DNA of 64,000 nt from Gammaproteobacteria bacterium (lineage in GTDB: Bacteria; Pseudomonadota; Gammaproteobacteria; Steroidobacterales; UBA11654), in contig NZHP01000036.1 of assembly GCA_002691465.1 (NCBI GenBank), positions 45,826 to 109,825 on the forward strand, in the 5' to 3' direction. Below are positions 9,891-20,739 of the stretch, in pieces. The translations under genes were made by a program, and so were the position numbers. Positions within the stretch are counted from its first letter, which is position 1. The number at the start of each line of letters is the position of its first letter. The notes below the pieces were generated by a model. The model had not been told where the DNA came from, did not search any database, and saw only the letters and a list, made by a program, of their open reading frames with translations.

Positions 9891-11492
9891 TTAATCAGTT
9901 TTTCTATGATGATTCCAGAAATGTTCGCTGATGCCAAGTGCACCGCTATTCATTTTATTTTTTGGATCCAGATTATTTTTAATATTTATCAGTAGCTCTT
10001 TTGATGGCTTATAGAGATAGCCCATGTAGTCATATGCCCGACCTATCTGATTTGAGGCAGCGCCAATTGACGCAAAATAACCAATGATTTCTTTTCTGAT
10101 CTCATGCACTAACTCTCTTGCTTCAATATTCGGAGAGGGCTCTTCAAAAGTTGATAGAAATGATGGCTCGGCAGTTCGCTTATGAAGCTCTGGCCATTCA
10201 TCCAACCATCTCAAGACTGGCTCAATGGAATAAGAATGTTGCTGAATACCAATATTTAAGAGTGTGTACCAAACTCCACATGCATCCATTCTCTCTTTAT
10301 ATTGATCCATAAGTCGGATGATTTGTTGATTCACGATTAAGGCACTGGTATGAGGGACCTTGGCATTAAGTGCAGCCCAGCGTTCGCCAGCATGTCCAAG
10401 AATTCCATTCATTGGAGGAAACGGGTCTGCTCTCGTGGCCTTTGGAATACTGTTGGGAATGGATTCTCCATTGTATTTCTCAGCGATAACTTCTGCTTCC
10501 TTTATATCAAAGCGAAGTGCGTTTTGAGAGTGATTCGAGATGACCATGTGCAAGGAATAAGAATTTTCAGGAATAACATTTCTTCCAGTAAAAGCCATCT
10601 TTACTGACTCTTTAAGGCCTCTAATAAATGATGACTGCTCTCTTAAGACTTTAAGCACAGATTTTGCGCCCTCAACATTTGAAACATCGGTTAAACTTCC
10701 TGCAGATTTTGGATCCAATACATAACACTCTTCTGTCAATCCCGATTTAGAAATAGATGATAATGCGGCAACAGCATCCTCGAGTGATCTATAGGAAAAT
10801 GATAAATAACCCACACTATTGGGCCAGTATATTAAAGGAAATGTTGCTTGAACCTTAATTCCAAGTGAGCCTGCATCATGACAAAACAAACCTGTTGTAT
10901 CCGGTCCGTATGTTCTGTGATGCGGCTTTGCATTTGCAAATGCATTTTGTCCAGTTTTGATCAATGTTCCATCGGCAATAATGATTTCCATACCTAAGAC
11001 GTTGTCTGCAGCAGATCCATATTGACCCGTCCCAAAGAAAAGGGCTCCATTGGATAATCCGCCTCCAACAGTTGCCATTGAGCCTGAATTAGTTCCAAAA
11101 AAAGGAAGTCTCAAACCCAGCGGTTTTAGAGCTTCATAGATTTTTTTCCAGGTGCATCCAGCCTCTACTGTGATGTACATATCATCAGAGTTGATTTCAA
11201 TGATCTGGTTCAATAATGATGTATCAATAATCACAGATCTTTCCGTTGAAGGTGTATAACCCCCTGTGTAAGACATGCCGCCGCCTCTTGGGATTATCTG
11301 GTAATCGGTTTCCGATAAAACTTTTAGAATACTTGAGATTTGATCTTTTGACCGAGGCTGAATAACAATCTCTGCAACCTGATCGATATCAAAAACATCC
11401 ATTGAGAAATACTCTCTTTCTTTGACATCAGTTATTACAGCATCACTGCCAACGACATCACATAATTGATTAATTATTTCTTTTGACTTCAT
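9891..11492 (-). CDS. FAD-binding oxidoreductase (GlcD / vanillyl-alcohol-oxidase superfamily)
   Basis: PCMH FAD domain: IIPRGGGMSYTGGYTP, TVGGGLSNGALFFGTGQYGSAADNVLGMEIIIADG. Confidence 0.9.
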   Translation of the reverse strand: MKSKEIINQLCDVVGSDAVITDVKEREYFSMDVFDIDQVAEIVIQPRSKDQISSILKVLSETDYQIIPRGGGMSYTGGYTPSTERSVIIDTSLLNQIIEINSDDMYITVEAGCTWKKIYEALKPLGLRLPFFGTNSGSMATVGGGLSNGALFFGTGQYGSAADNVLGMEIIIADGTLIKTGQNAFANAKPHHRTYGPDTTGLFCHDAGSLGIKVQATFPLIYWPNSVGYLSFSYRSLEDAVAALSSISKSGLTEECYVLDPKSAGSLTDVSNVEGAKSVLKVLREQSSFIRGLKESVKMAFTGRNVIPENSYSLHMVISNHSQNALRFDIKEAEVIAEKYNGESIPNSIPKATRADPFPPMNGILGHAGERWAALNAKVPHTSALIVNQQIIRLMDQYKERMDACGVWYTLLNIGIQQHSYSIEPVLRWLDEWPELHKRTAEPSFLSTFEEPSPNIEARELVHEIRKEIIGYFASIGAASNQIGRAYDYMGYLYKPSKELLINIKNNLDPKNKMNSGALGISEHFWNHHRKTD

Positions 11493-11544
11493 CAGTAAAG
11501 CTTTTTTTGCCCGCCAAGGTGATAAATGCGATCAGAAAATTACT

Positions 11545-13686
11545 TTATGGATAGAATTTTTCTTTTTTTTCTGCCATTTGCCTCAAACTCTCTGGAACTT
11601 CAAATCGTTCGCCGAGACGTTCACAATATTCATCGCACCTGTCAACAAAGCTTTCCACGCCAACCATGTCAATGTAAGAGAAGACTCCGCCGGTCCAAGG
11701 GGGGAATCCCCATGCGAAAATTGAACCTAAGTCACCATCATCTGGTGTAGTTAGAACATTTTCATCGAGACATCGATATGCATCCAGTGACTGGACAGTC
11801 ATCAACCGATCCTTGATCTCTTGAATATCAGGCTGCTTTTCTTTTACTGGATAAATATCAGCTAAACCCGGCCACAAGAATTTTTTCCCTCCCTCGGGAT
11901 ACTCGTAAAAACCGCCGCCAAATCGCTTACCCAATCTGCCTAAGTCATACATCTTTTGCATTACATCGATTGAGGACATGGGCTTATATTTATCTCCCAA
12001 ATCTTCGATTGATTGATTATGAATTTTGATAGAAAGATCAATGGTTGTTTCATCTTGAACTGCAATTGGGCCAACTGGATATCCAGCATGTCTTGCAGCA
12101 TTTTCTACTAGTGCAGGATTTACTCCTTCTTTAATCATCTCATTGGCTTCATTGCATGAAGTACTGAATACTCTCGAGGTATAAAAACCTCTGCTGTCAT
12201 TAACTACTATCGGTGTTTTCTTGATTTGGGCTATGTAATCCAAAGACTTCGCCAATGCTTGATCAGAAGATTGTTCGCCCATGATCATCTCAACCAATGG
12301 CATTCTTTCCACAGGGGAAAAGAAGTGCATACCGATAAAATTGTGAGGCCTAGCAGACGACTCAGCAAGACCAGATATTGGTAATGTCGAAGTATTTGAG
12401 GCAAAAACAATATCTTCTCCAATAACTGCCTCAGTTTTTTGCGTCACATCGGCTTTGATTTCTCTATTTTCAAAAACGGCTTCAATAATTAAGTCACAAT
12501 CTTTGAGATCATTGTAGTCAGTGGTTGGAATGATATTCTCCAGAATGGCGTCTCTCTTCTCCTCAGTCATCTTCTTTTTAGCGACGCTCTTCTTGAAATA
12601 CTTCTCTGAATAAGCCTTTCCCTTTTCAGCGCTCTCAAGTGATGAGTCAAGCAGATAAACTTTTATCCCAGCTTTTGCACTCACCAATGCAATTCCAGCT
12701 CCCATCATTCCAGCACCAAGCATACCCAAAGTTTTGACGGTGTGTTTTTCTACGCCATCGGGTCTTGCTCTAAGTTTGTCTGCTGATTGCTTATTGTTGA
12801 AGAGACTTCTTATCATGTTTCCAGAAACTGGATCCATGAGTAGTCCAGCAAAGTATTTCGCTTCAATTTCAAGTCCTTTGTCAATCGGGAGTAAGCATCC
12901 TTCATATACTGAAGAAACAATAGAAATAGGAGCCGGGTAATTATGGTTTGTATTTTTTGCAACCATAGCATTGACCACTGAGAACATTTGAATTGTTCCT
13001 TTCGAATTTGGATCAAATCCACCCGGAACTTTAAATCCTTTCTTATCCCATGGCTGAACAGCTTTTCCGCCATCCAATATCCACTGCTTGGCTTTACTCA
13101 ATAATTCTTCTGGAGCTGCCAGTTCATTGACAATACCCATCGCCATTGCCTGTTGGGGTTTAAGATGCTTGCCTTGTGTCATGAGTTCCAATGCAGGCTG
13201 TATTCCAATAATGCGTGGAAGCCTTTGAGTTCCTCCACCGCCAGGCAATAACCCAACCATTACTTCTGGTAGACCAAGTACAGCATCTTTTCTATCTGCT
13301 GCAATTCGGTGATGACATGAAAGAGTGATCTCCAATCCTCCACCTAAAGCTGTGCCATTAATTGCAGCGACAAATGGTTTACCACCAGTTTCCATGGCTC
13401 GGTTAACCTTGTGGCTCTCAATCACTTTCTCAGCCATGGCTGAGGCATCACCAAGACCGATTAGGCTTGGCAGCATAGTCTTTAGATCGGCGCCAGCCAT
13501 GAAATCATTTTTTGCTGATGTCAGAACAGCACCAATAACTTTTTCATCATTAAGGACTTGTTCAACGCAATTTTTAAAGTCATCAGCAAAATCAACCGTG
13601 ATGACATTCATCGGACGATCTTGAACATCAATCTCAATGACAGCAATGCCATCTTGATCAATATTCATTTTAATATTCTTACTCAT
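11545..13686 (-). CDS. 3-hydroxyacyl-CoA dehydrogenase / enoyl-CoA hydratase bifunctional protein
   Basis: Crotonase N-terminus (NGTALGGGLEITLSCHHRIA) plus Rossmann LGAGMMGAGIALVSAKAG and HAD domains; FadB/FadJ-type. Confidence 0.95.
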   Translation of the reverse strand: MSKNIKMNIDQDGIAVIEIDVQDRPMNVITVDFADDFKNCVEQVLNDEKVIGAVLTSAKNDFMAGADLKTMLPSLIGLGDASAMAEKVIESHKVNRAMETGGKPFVAAINGTALGGGLEITLSCHHRIAADRKDAVLGLPEVMVGLLPGGGGTQRLPRIIGIQPALELMTQGKHLKPQQAMAMGIVNELAAPEELLSKAKQWILDGGKAVQPWDKKGFKVPGGFDPNSKGTIQMFSVVNAMVAKNTNHNYPAPISIVSSVYEGCLLPIDKGLEIEAKYFAGLLMDPVSGNMIRSLFNNKQSADKLRARPDGVEKHTVKTLGMLGAGMMGAGIALVSAKAGIKVYLLDSSLESAEKGKAYSEKYFKKSVAKKKMTEEKRDAILENIIPTTDYNDLKDCDLIIEAVFENREIKADVTQKTEAVIGEDIVFASNTSTLPISGLAESSARPHNFIGMHFFSPVERMPLVEMIMGEQSSDQALAKSLDYIAQIKKTPIVVNDSRGFYTSRVFSTSCNEANEMIKEGVNPALVENAARHAGYPVGPIAVQDETTIDLSIKIHNQSIEDLGDKYKPMSSIDVMQKMYDLGRLGKRFGGGFYEYPEGGKKFLWPGLADIYPVKEKQPDIQEIKDRLMTVQSLDAYRCLDENVLTTPDDGDLGSIFAWGFPPWTGGVFSYIDMVGVESFVDRCDEYCERLGERFEVPESLRQMAEKKEKFYP

Positions 13687-13707
13687 TCGTATTCCTTTTC
13701 GATTAGA

Positions 13708-14913
13708 TTAAATGCGCTCTATGATTGTTGAAGTACCCATGCCGCCTCCAATGCATAAGTTCACCAACCCTGTACTGAGATCTCTTCTCTCAATTTCATC
13801 AATCAGTGTCCCCAATACCATTCCGCCAGTTGCGCCAAGAGGATGCCCCATGGCAATTGCACCTCCATTAACATTGATCTCATCATGATCAATTCCCATT
13901 TCTTTCATATAATGCAGAACAACAACAGCAAAGGCTTCATTGAGCTCAAATAGATCAATATCATCCTTGCTCATACCACATCTTTTTAGCACTTTATTCG
14001 CGGATGGCGCTGGTCCAGTCAGCATTATGGTTGGCTCGGTTCCTGTTGAAGAAAAGCCAACTATTTTTGCTCTTGGAGTAAGCCCCAATTCCTTACCAAT
14101 TTCTTTAGAACCCACCAACACAGCGCTGGCTCCATCAACTATTTGACTGGAATTTCCAGCGTGATGAACGTGATCAATTTTTGCAACTTCAGGATATCTT
14201 TGAATCGCGACATCATTGAATCCAAAATCACCAATTTGCTGAAAAGACGGATTCAGCTTAGCCAGATCCTCGACTGTCGTTCCAGTTCTTATGCATTCAT
14301 CATGATCCAAAATTGTTTCTCCAAGAGTATCTTTAATTGGAACAATGGAATTATTGAAATAGCCCTCGTCTCTCGCATGCGATGCTCTCCTTTGACTCTC
14401 AACTGCATATGAATCAACGTCCTCTCTTGAAAATCCATATTTTGATGCAATTAAATCGGCACTGATGCCTTGAGGAACAAAATAGCTGCCATAAGCAACC
14501 TGTGGATCTACAGCTAAAGCGCCGCCAACCGTATCCATTGGCACTCTTGACATAGACTCCAAGCCTCCACCGATACAAAGATCAGACATACCGGACATCA
14601 CTTGTGCAGCTGCAGAGTTGACCGCCTCAAGTCCAGATGCGCAGAAACGATTCAATTGTTTTCCGGCAGCCTCTTCTGCATACCCGGCATGGATTGCTGC
14701 GACTCTTGCGGGATTCGAAGCTTGTTCACCTTGATTATGAACGACACCCATGATGACATCATCGACTCGGCTTGTATCGAGTTCGTTTCTGTCTCTCAGA
14801 GATCCCAAAACCTGAGAAAGTAATTCTACCGGTGTTACTTCATGCAAAGAGCCATCGGATTTACCTCTTCCTCTTGGGCTTCTTACATGGTCAAAAATAT
14901 ATGCGTCAGTCAT
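13708..14913 (-). CDS. Acetyl-CoA C-acyltransferase (thiolase)
   Basis: LNRFCASGLEAVNSAA, NVNGGAIAMGHPLGATG, CIGGGMGTS motifs. Confidence 0.95.
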   Translation of the reverse strand: MTDAYIFDHVRSPRGRGKSDGSLHEVTPVELLSQVLGSLRDRNELDTSRVDDVIMGVVHNQGEQASNPARVAAIHAGYAEEAAGKQLNRFCASGLEAVNSAAAQVMSGMSDLCIGGGLESMSRVPMDTVGGALAVDPQVAYGSYFVPQGISADLIASKYGFSREDVDSYAVESQRRASHARDEGYFNNSIVPIKDTLGETILDHDECIRTGTTVEDLAKLNPSFQQIGDFGFNDVAIQRYPEVAKIDHVHHAGNSSQIVDGASAVLVGSKEIGKELGLTPRAKIVGFSSTGTEPTIMLTGPAPSANKVLKRCGMSKDDIDLFELNEAFAVVVLHYMKEMGIDHDEINVNGGAIAMGHPLGATGGMVLGTLIDEIERRDLSTGLVNLCIGGGMGTSTIIERI

Positions 14914-15078
14914 TGCTCACCTTATAATTTAATTGATGGTAATTTTTAAGAAGAAATAGTTTACAGAAATCTCTAAATTTACTCAATTTCTTGAATGAAT
15001 ATTCATGATTCAATTGCTAAGGTTTTCGGTTACAATTCACAATCTATATTTTAAAAAAAATACATATATGAGGACATT

Positions 15079-15840
15079 ATGGACATAAAAGATAAGACAA
15101 TTATTATCACTGGAGCTGCAAGAGGGCTCGGTGCAGCAATGGCAAAAAGATTGGCTTCGCATAACTGCAAGTTGGGTCTGATTGATCTGGATAAAAACAG
15201 CATTGCCGATACTGCATCCGCATGTGAAAGTGCCGGAGCAAAGGTGATGTGCATTTCTGCTGATGTGACAAAAGAAGATGATGTTGCCAATGCTTATGCA
15301 CAAGTAGTTGATGAGATGGGTCCTTTGGTCGGATCAATCAATAATGCCGGTATCACACGTGATGGTCTATTGGTTAAATTTAAAGATGGAGAATTTGTAA
15401 AAAGGATGTCTCTTGAAGAATGGCAAGCTGTAATAGATATCAATCTAACCGGTGTTTTCTTGTGTGGCAGAGAAGCTGCTCAGCATATGATTGAAGGTGG
15501 ACAAGGTGGTGTGATCATCAATATTTCTAGTGTCGCAAGACATGGAAATTTTGGTCAAACAAATTACTCAGCAACGAAAGCAGGTGTTCAGTCTATGGCC
15601 GTAGTTTGGGCGAAAGAACTCTCAAAATATGGAATCAGAGTAAACTCAATCGCACCAGGCTTTATCAACACAGAGATGGTTGCCGGGATGCCTGATAATG
15701 TAAAAGAAAAACTTTCAAAAATGGTTCCTGTGGGTCGAATAGGAGAACCTGATGAGGTTGCACAAGCAGCTGAGTTTATCTTCGCGAATGATTACTACTC
15801 AGGAAGGTGCGTTGATCTTGACGGTGCGCAAAGGATGTAA
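15079..15840 (+). CDS. SDR family oxidoreductase (FabG-like)
   Basis: [26 protein letters not shown] motifs. Confidence 0.95.
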   Translation: MDIKDKTIIITGAARGLGAAMAKRLASHNCKLGLIDLDKNSIADTASACESAGAKVMCISADVTKEDDVANAYAQVVDEMGPLVGSINNAGITRDGLLVKFKDGEFVKRMSLEEWQAVIDINLTGVFLCGREAAQHMIEGGQGGVIINISSVARHGNFGQTNYSATKAGVQSMAVVWAKELSKYGIRVNSIAPGFINTEMVAGMPDNVKEKLSKMVPVGRIGEPDEVAQAAEFIFANDYYSGRCVDLDGAQRM

Positions 15841-15846
15841 TCCATA

Positions 15847-16194
15847 ATGGCTTTATCAATTTTTCATAATCCGAGATGCAGCAAATCAAGGAAAACATTG
15901 GAAATAATTGAAAGCCATAATATTGAAGTAGAAATAATTTTCTATCTTAAAAATCCGCCGACGGTGACGGAACTAAACTCATTGCTTGAGAAGTTAGAAA
16001 TGAAAGCATCTGATCTGGTCAGAAAGGGTGAGTCAATCATCAAAGAACTTAATATTGATTTACCCAATATTTCTGATGATGATTTGATCTCTATCATGAT
16101 AGAACACCCAATCCTGATTGAGCGTCCGATCGTTTTCAATGAAGCATCTGCGATCATTGGCAGACCGCCTGAGAATGTTAAAGAGCTAATGTAA
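15847..16194 (+). CDS. arsC: Arsenate reductase family protein (glutaredoxin-type)
   Basis: IFHNPRCSKSRKTLEII active site; RPIVFNEASAIIGRPPENV. Confidence 0.9.
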   Translation: MALSIFHNPRCSKSRKTLEIIESHNIEVEIIFYLKNPPTVTELNSLLEKLEMKASDLVRKGESIIKELNIDLPNISDDDLISIMIEHPILIERPIVFNEASAIIGRPPENVKELM

Positions 16195-16197
16195 ATA

Positions 16198-17688
16198 ATG
16201 GGCATGCCAAATAAATCGAAAAGAATGCTCCTGAAATCGGGGTTGGCTCTTGGGTTATCAAATCTTGTTTCCGTCCAAGAGATATTGGCTAAAAATGATC
16301 CTTTCTTCATGATGGATGCAACTGCTCAAGCTGATCTAATCAAAAAAGGAGAGGTTTCAATTGAGGAGATGGTCACGTCAGCCATCAATAGAATTGAAGC
16401 TGTGGACGGTTATTTGAATGCGGTAGTCACCAGATCTTTTGAAAAAGCATTGTTGGCTGCAAAAAATTATAATGGAAGAGGCCCCTTTAACGGGGTGCCA
16501 TACCTCATCAAAGATCTTCTTAATCACAGAGGCGTCAGAGCCACGGGTGGATCACGCATGTTTGCAAATCGCATAGCCAAAAGAAATTCCTCAAATGTTC
16601 AGGCCGCATTTGACATGGGCCTCATTTCTCTTGGAAAAACCAATACCCCTGAGTTTGGTTTATTGGGAGTGACTGAATCTCTTTTGTTGGGTCCTGCAAG
16701 AAATCCTTGGAATTTTGAACGCTCTCCAGGAGGATCGAGTGGCGGCTCTGCTGCAGCAGTTGCATCAGGCATGGTCTCTATTGCGTCAGCTTCTGACGGA
16801 GGCGGATCAATTCGAGTACCTGCTTCGTGTTGTGGCATCGTGGGCTTGAAACCAACCATTCACAGAACAATTGATGACGCACAACCAAATCGGCCAATTG
16901 ATTTGAGCGTGAGATTCGTTCATACAAGAAGCATAAGAGACACGATTACCGCACTTCACCACATGCAGGCTAGGAATAATTCTAAATTAAAGGCTGTACC
17001 TGAGAGAATTGCTCCAAAAGGAAAAAAATTCAAAATTGCAATGATTACAACAAATATGCTTGGAGAAGAAGCTGATCCTGAAGTCAAAAATGCAATCGAG
17101 AGCTCCGCTCTGATCTGCCAGGATCTTGGTCATCACGTAGAAGCAATAAATCCTTTTATCGATGGAAATCGTTTCAGTGATTCATTCCTAACCATGTGGG
17201 CCTTTGGAGCAAAAGGGATCGTTGATTTGGCTCAACAAAATTTTGTGTCTAATGAAATTTCGATCGATTCATTGCTCGAACCATGGACATTGGGATTGGG
17301 AAAATGGTTTGATTCTCAACCTGAGGGCAAAGTTGAATTGGCACTTTCTAGGCTCAGAGATGACACTCTTAAGACTCAAGAACTGTTTAAATCTTTTGAT
17401 TTTATACTGTCCCCTGTGACGCAAAGTGTAGCTCCAAAGATAGGATCAATGGCGCCTGATGTGTCATTTGATACTTTGCTTGAAAGATCTCTGGACTTTA
17501 TTACCTTTACACCGCTTGCAAATGTTACTGGTGATCCTGCAATCTCACTGCCAATGCATTGGTCATCATCGGGGCTTCCTATTGGCACTCATCTGCATGC
17601 AAGCTATGGAAATGAAGAAGAATTATTGGAACTTGCGCTCGAACTAGAAGCAGCAAAGCCTTGGTCTCAACGCTGGCCTATGATTTAG
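16198..17688 (+). CDS. Amidase (amidase signature family)
   Basis: SPGGSSGGSAAAVASGM signature, catalytic Lys region YLIKDLL, possible N-terminal leader. Confidence 0.92.
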   Translation: MGMPNKSKRMLLKSGLALGLSNLVSVQEILAKNDPFFMMDATAQADLIKKGEVSIEEMVTSAINRIEAVDGYLNAVVTRSFEKALLAAKNYNGRGPFNGVPYLIKDLLNHRGVRATGGSRMFANRIAKRNSSNVQAAFDMGLISLGKTNTPEFGLLGVTESLLLGPARNPWNFERSPGGSSGGSAAAVASGMVSIASASDGGGSIRVPASCCGIVGLKPTIHRTIDDAQPNRPIDLSVRFVHTRSIRDTITALHHMQARNNSKLKAVPERIAPKGKKFKIAMITTNMLGEEADPEVKNAIESSALICQDLGHHVEAINPFIDGNRFSDSFLTMWAFGAKGIVDLAQQNFVSNEISIDSLLEPWTLGLGKWFDSQPEGKVELALSRLRDDTLKTQELFKSFDFILSPVTQSVAPKIGSMAPDVSFDTLLERSLDFITFTPLANVTGDPAISLPMHWSSSGLPIGTHLHASYGNEEELLELALELEAAKPWSQRWPMI

Positions 17689-18295
17689 TGTCAGAAATTG
17701 CTTTTTGGTAAGCGTCTCTACTCGCCAAAGATTTAAAATAATTCACCACATTTTCTGTTCCAGGTTCACCTGGGAGTAACTGTAAGTTGTCTGCCAACCT
17801 CAATGTATAACCATTGATGATGTCAGCGGCTGTGAAATCATCGCCCATGATATAAGTTCTGCCTTCCATTATTGAATTCAGAGTTTTAATCATTTTAGCA
17901 AATGACTTTTCAGCACTTTGAACGGAATATTCATGACGATGCTCCTCTGGTCTGAACACCTTATTAATCAATATTGATACAATTGGATCTATCAAGACAG
18001 ACTCGCCAAAATTTAGCCACTGAAGATATTCTGCATATTGGTTTGAATCGTGATCAGGCTCTAGTCTTCCATCTCCATATTTTTGCAATATGTATTGGAC
18101 GATCGCTACAGATTCTGACATTACAATATCGCCGTCTATGATTGTGGGCAATTTCGAAAAAGGGCTTGCTTCAATAAAGGCCTCATTGACTTCGCCTCTT
18201 TTTAGAACCTCGAGCTCGTAATCCAATCCTAGTTCTTCAAGAAGCCAAATAATTCTGACTGATCGACTGCCGGGTGCATGAAAAATTTTAATCAT
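17678..18295 (-). CDS. Glutathione S-transferase family protein
   Basis: Thioredoxin-fold N-terminus (KIFHAPGSRSVRIIWLLEELGLDYELEV...LPTIIDGDIVMSESVAIVQYI). Confidence 0.92.
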   Translation of the reverse strand: MIKIFHAPGSRSVRIIWLLEELGLDYELEVLKRGEVNEAFIEASPFSKLPTIIDGDIVMSESVAIVQYILQKYGDGRLEPDHDSNQYAEYLQWLNFGESVLIDPIVSILINKVFRPEEHRHEYSVQSAEKSFAKMIKTLNSIMEGRTYIMGDDFTAADIINGYTLRLADNLQLLPGEPGTENVVNYFKSLASRDAYQKAISDTKS

Positions 18296-18304
18296 GTTAT
18301 TTCC

Positions 18305-18622
18305 TTATTCATCTGGTGCAATTTCAACTTTCATGCCATCCATTTCTTCTGAAAACTCAACCTGACAAGACAACCTAGATTGATTTTCCTTATAAGAGTC
18401 AAGATCTTCCAAGAGCTCTTGTTCATCGTCTTCACGTTCGCCTAATTTGCTCGCCCATGATTCCTCGATATAACAGTGACACGTTGCACATGAGCACATT
18501 CCTCCGCACAGTGCGAGTACACCATTGTCAAGATCTCTCAAACTCTCCATTAAAGAAAGGCCCACCTGTCCTTCAACAGTATGTTCCTCGCCTTCGCTAT
18601 CGATAACGTGTATTTTCGGCAT
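18305..18622 (-). CDS. 2Fe-2S ferredoxin (adrenodoxin/putidaredoxin type)
   Basis: CGGMCSCATCHCYIE...LSCQVEF cysteine pattern. Confidence 0.92.
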   Translation of the reverse strand: MPKIHVIDSEGEEHTVEGQVGLSLMESLRDLDNGVLALCGGMCSCATCHCYIEESWASKLGEREDDEQELLEDLDSYKENQSRLSCQVEFSEEMDGMKVEIAPDE

Positions 18623-18695
18623 GATTATTCCTCAAAAACTACGCCGATTAGAGCATAGATTTTTCTATTTTTCTATAAGCAGAAAGTAAAAAGCG

Positions 18696-20072
18696 TCAAC
18701 TCTGCTTGATGGGCAAAATCACACGCACCTCAGCGCCTGTGTTTTCGTGATTATGAATTGAGATCTCGCCGCCATGTGCATCCACTATTTGCTTTGTGAG
18801 ATACAATCCCAAACCATATCCGCCGCTACTCCTGCTTCTTGATTCTTCAGCCCTATAGAAGGGTTCAAACACTTTATCAAGATCCTTCGCTTTCAAGCCT
18901 GGTCCGTAGTCTTTTATGATTATCTCAATCGAATCGGCATTGAGTTGATCGGTCGCAATGTCTATTTGGTTTCTCTCAAGCGATGTATACCTTGAAGCAT
19001 TTTCAAGTATATTCTTCAACATGACCTGCAGTAATATTGAATCCCCTTCAACCGCGAGACCATCTTTTAGATTCAAGGCAATCTTTATGTCCTTCAGAAA
19101 ATGTGAAGCGGATATTAACTCTTCTATTGTTTTATCGATCTCAACAGCGCCTAAATCTAATTTCTTGTGCCCATAGTTGATTGCCTCGCTTTCCAGTAAA
19201 GTCGAGATTATGCTCTCCATGGCTTGTATTTCGTCCAAAAGATTCTCTCTTTTGTCTTGATCACCGAGCATCTCGACCTGAAGCTTTGCTCTGGTTAATG
19301 GGGATCTAAGTTCATGACTAACGCCCATATTTAATCGTTGCTTGGCTTCTAACATTTCAACTACATTGTCTGCTAGAAAATTGATCTCTTTTGCCAACAA
19401 ACCCAATTCGTCTTCTCTGTCGATATTGATTCTATGCTTTAAATTTCCTTCGCCGATCTTAGTCGCAGCTTGTTGAATGTTCTGGATTGGGTTGATCATT
19501 CTTTTAACAAGCAGAAAGGTCAATAAAAGTATTGTGAGACTCATCAAAGCTATTGCCTCAAACAAGTATGTTGGAGCAGCTTCGATCGATATTTTTGGAT
19601 TCACCATTGTGATGGTGTATTCACCATAGGGTATTTGAAAATAGGTCCTGTTTTCGTGTCTTGCGAATTCTGAATTCTCAATAATTGATGGCACTTGGTC
19701 ACTGGCATTTTTTATCTTAATGCTATCCCACGCACTGGGCTGAAAATCAATTTGATTGGTATTTGGAAATTGATCAGTCGAGCTCCACTCAAAATCATCA
19801 CCTCTTATCAAAATATCGAAAGGCATATCTTCGCTGATCATCGCTGCTGTTTTTTCATTTGGAGGATAGCCGAGATCTTCCATCAAATTTCCAAGATAAC
19901 TGGTCTGATAATAATCAAGAGTGTCTCTGACTTCCTCATTCAAGATCAATGATCTAACACCAAAATCTAAAAGGTAAAAAAAGGCAATACCGGTGACTAT
20001 AAACACTCCAAATAATTTGATTGAGAGCGAGTTAATCCTTTGCAGCATCTTTAATCTACCCTGCTGCGACAA
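18696..20072 (-). CDS. Sensor histidine kinase with periplasmic sensor, HAMP, HisKA and HATPase domains
   Basis: Two TM segments, HAMP, H-box SHELRSPLTRAKLQVEML, N/G boxes (DYGPGL, GGYGLGLYL). Confidence 0.95.
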   Translation of the reverse strand: MSQQGRLKMLQRINSLSIKLFGVFIVTGIAFFYLLDFGVRSLILNEEVRDTLDYYQTSYLGNLMEDLGYPPNEKTAAMISEDMPFDILIRGDDFEWSSTDQFPNTNQIDFQPSAWDSIKIKNASDQVPSIIENSEFARHENRTYFQIPYGEYTITMVNPKISIEAAPTYLFEAIALMSLTILLLTFLLVKRMINPIQNIQQAATKIGEGNLKHRINIDREDELGLLAKEINFLADNVVEMLEAKQRLNMGVSHELRSPLTRAKLQVEMLGDQDKRENLLDEIQAMESIISTLLESEAINYGHKKLDLGAVEIDKTIEELISASHFLKDIKIALNLKDGLAVEGDSILLQVMLKNILENASRYTSLERNQIDIATDQLNADSIEIIIKDYGPGLKAKDLDKVFEPFYRAEESRSRSSGGYGLGLYLTKQIVDAHGGEISIHNHENTGAEVRVILPIKQS

Positions 20073-20739
20073 ACATATAACCCTTTCCCCATATGGTCTT
20101 TATAATCTTTGGTTCTTTTGGATCATTTTCTATTTTATGCCTTAATCGCGATATGAGGATATCGATCGATCTTGAAAATAAATGGGCATCAATGCCCTTA
20201 ATTTCTTTGATAATCTCGTCTCTTGTAAAAATGACGCCAGGGTTCTTTATGAATAAATCCATCAGTTCAAATTCTTTTGTCGTCAAGTCTAAGACGTTCC
20301 CATCAAGAGAAACTTCAAGTCTTTGTTGATCAACTTGAAAAATTTGATCTGATCTCACAGCGAGATCTTTTTGTGTTCTTCTCAAGAGACTGTGTATTCT
20401 TGCAACCAACTCTCTTGCCTCAAATGGCTTGGATAGGTAATCGTCAGCGCCCAGATCGATTCCTTTCACTTTTTCGTCGGACTCTCCGCGTGCACTGAGT
20501 ATAATAATCGGCGTATCGGATTCTTCTCTGATCATTTTGCAAAGCTCAAACCCATTGATATGTGGCATCATTACATCGAGTATCAAAAGATCTGGGCCAA
20601 GATGTTTTATGGTGTCGATTGCCTTTCGAGGATCATTGATTGCAGATAAATCAATATCGTAAGATTTGAGGTAGTTTTTTAATAAATCACCAAGTTTTTG
20701 ATCATCATCAATCAATAATGCTTTGGTCATCGTGCTCAT
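20056..20739 (-). CDS. OmpR-family response regulator
   Basis: Receiver domain LLILDVMMPHINGFELC and winged-helix TrpR_C-type DNA-binding domain; 17-nt overlap with downstream HK. Confidence 0.95.
   Translation of the reverse strand: MSTMTKALLIDDDQKLGDLLKNYLKSYDIDLSAINDPRKAIDTIKHLGPDLLILDVMMPHINGFELCKMIREESDTPIIILSARGESDEKVKGIDLGADDYLSKPFEARELVARIHSLLRRTQKDLAVRSDQIFQVDQQRLEVSLDGNVLDLTTKEFELMDLFIKNPGVIFTRDEIIKEIKGIDAHLFSRSIDILISRLRHKIENDPKEPKIIKTIWGKGYMFVAAG

Noticed and set aside
15942-16310. 122-aa minus-strand ORF over arsC and the amidase start
   Set aside because: Overlaps two confident genes; no family resemblance.
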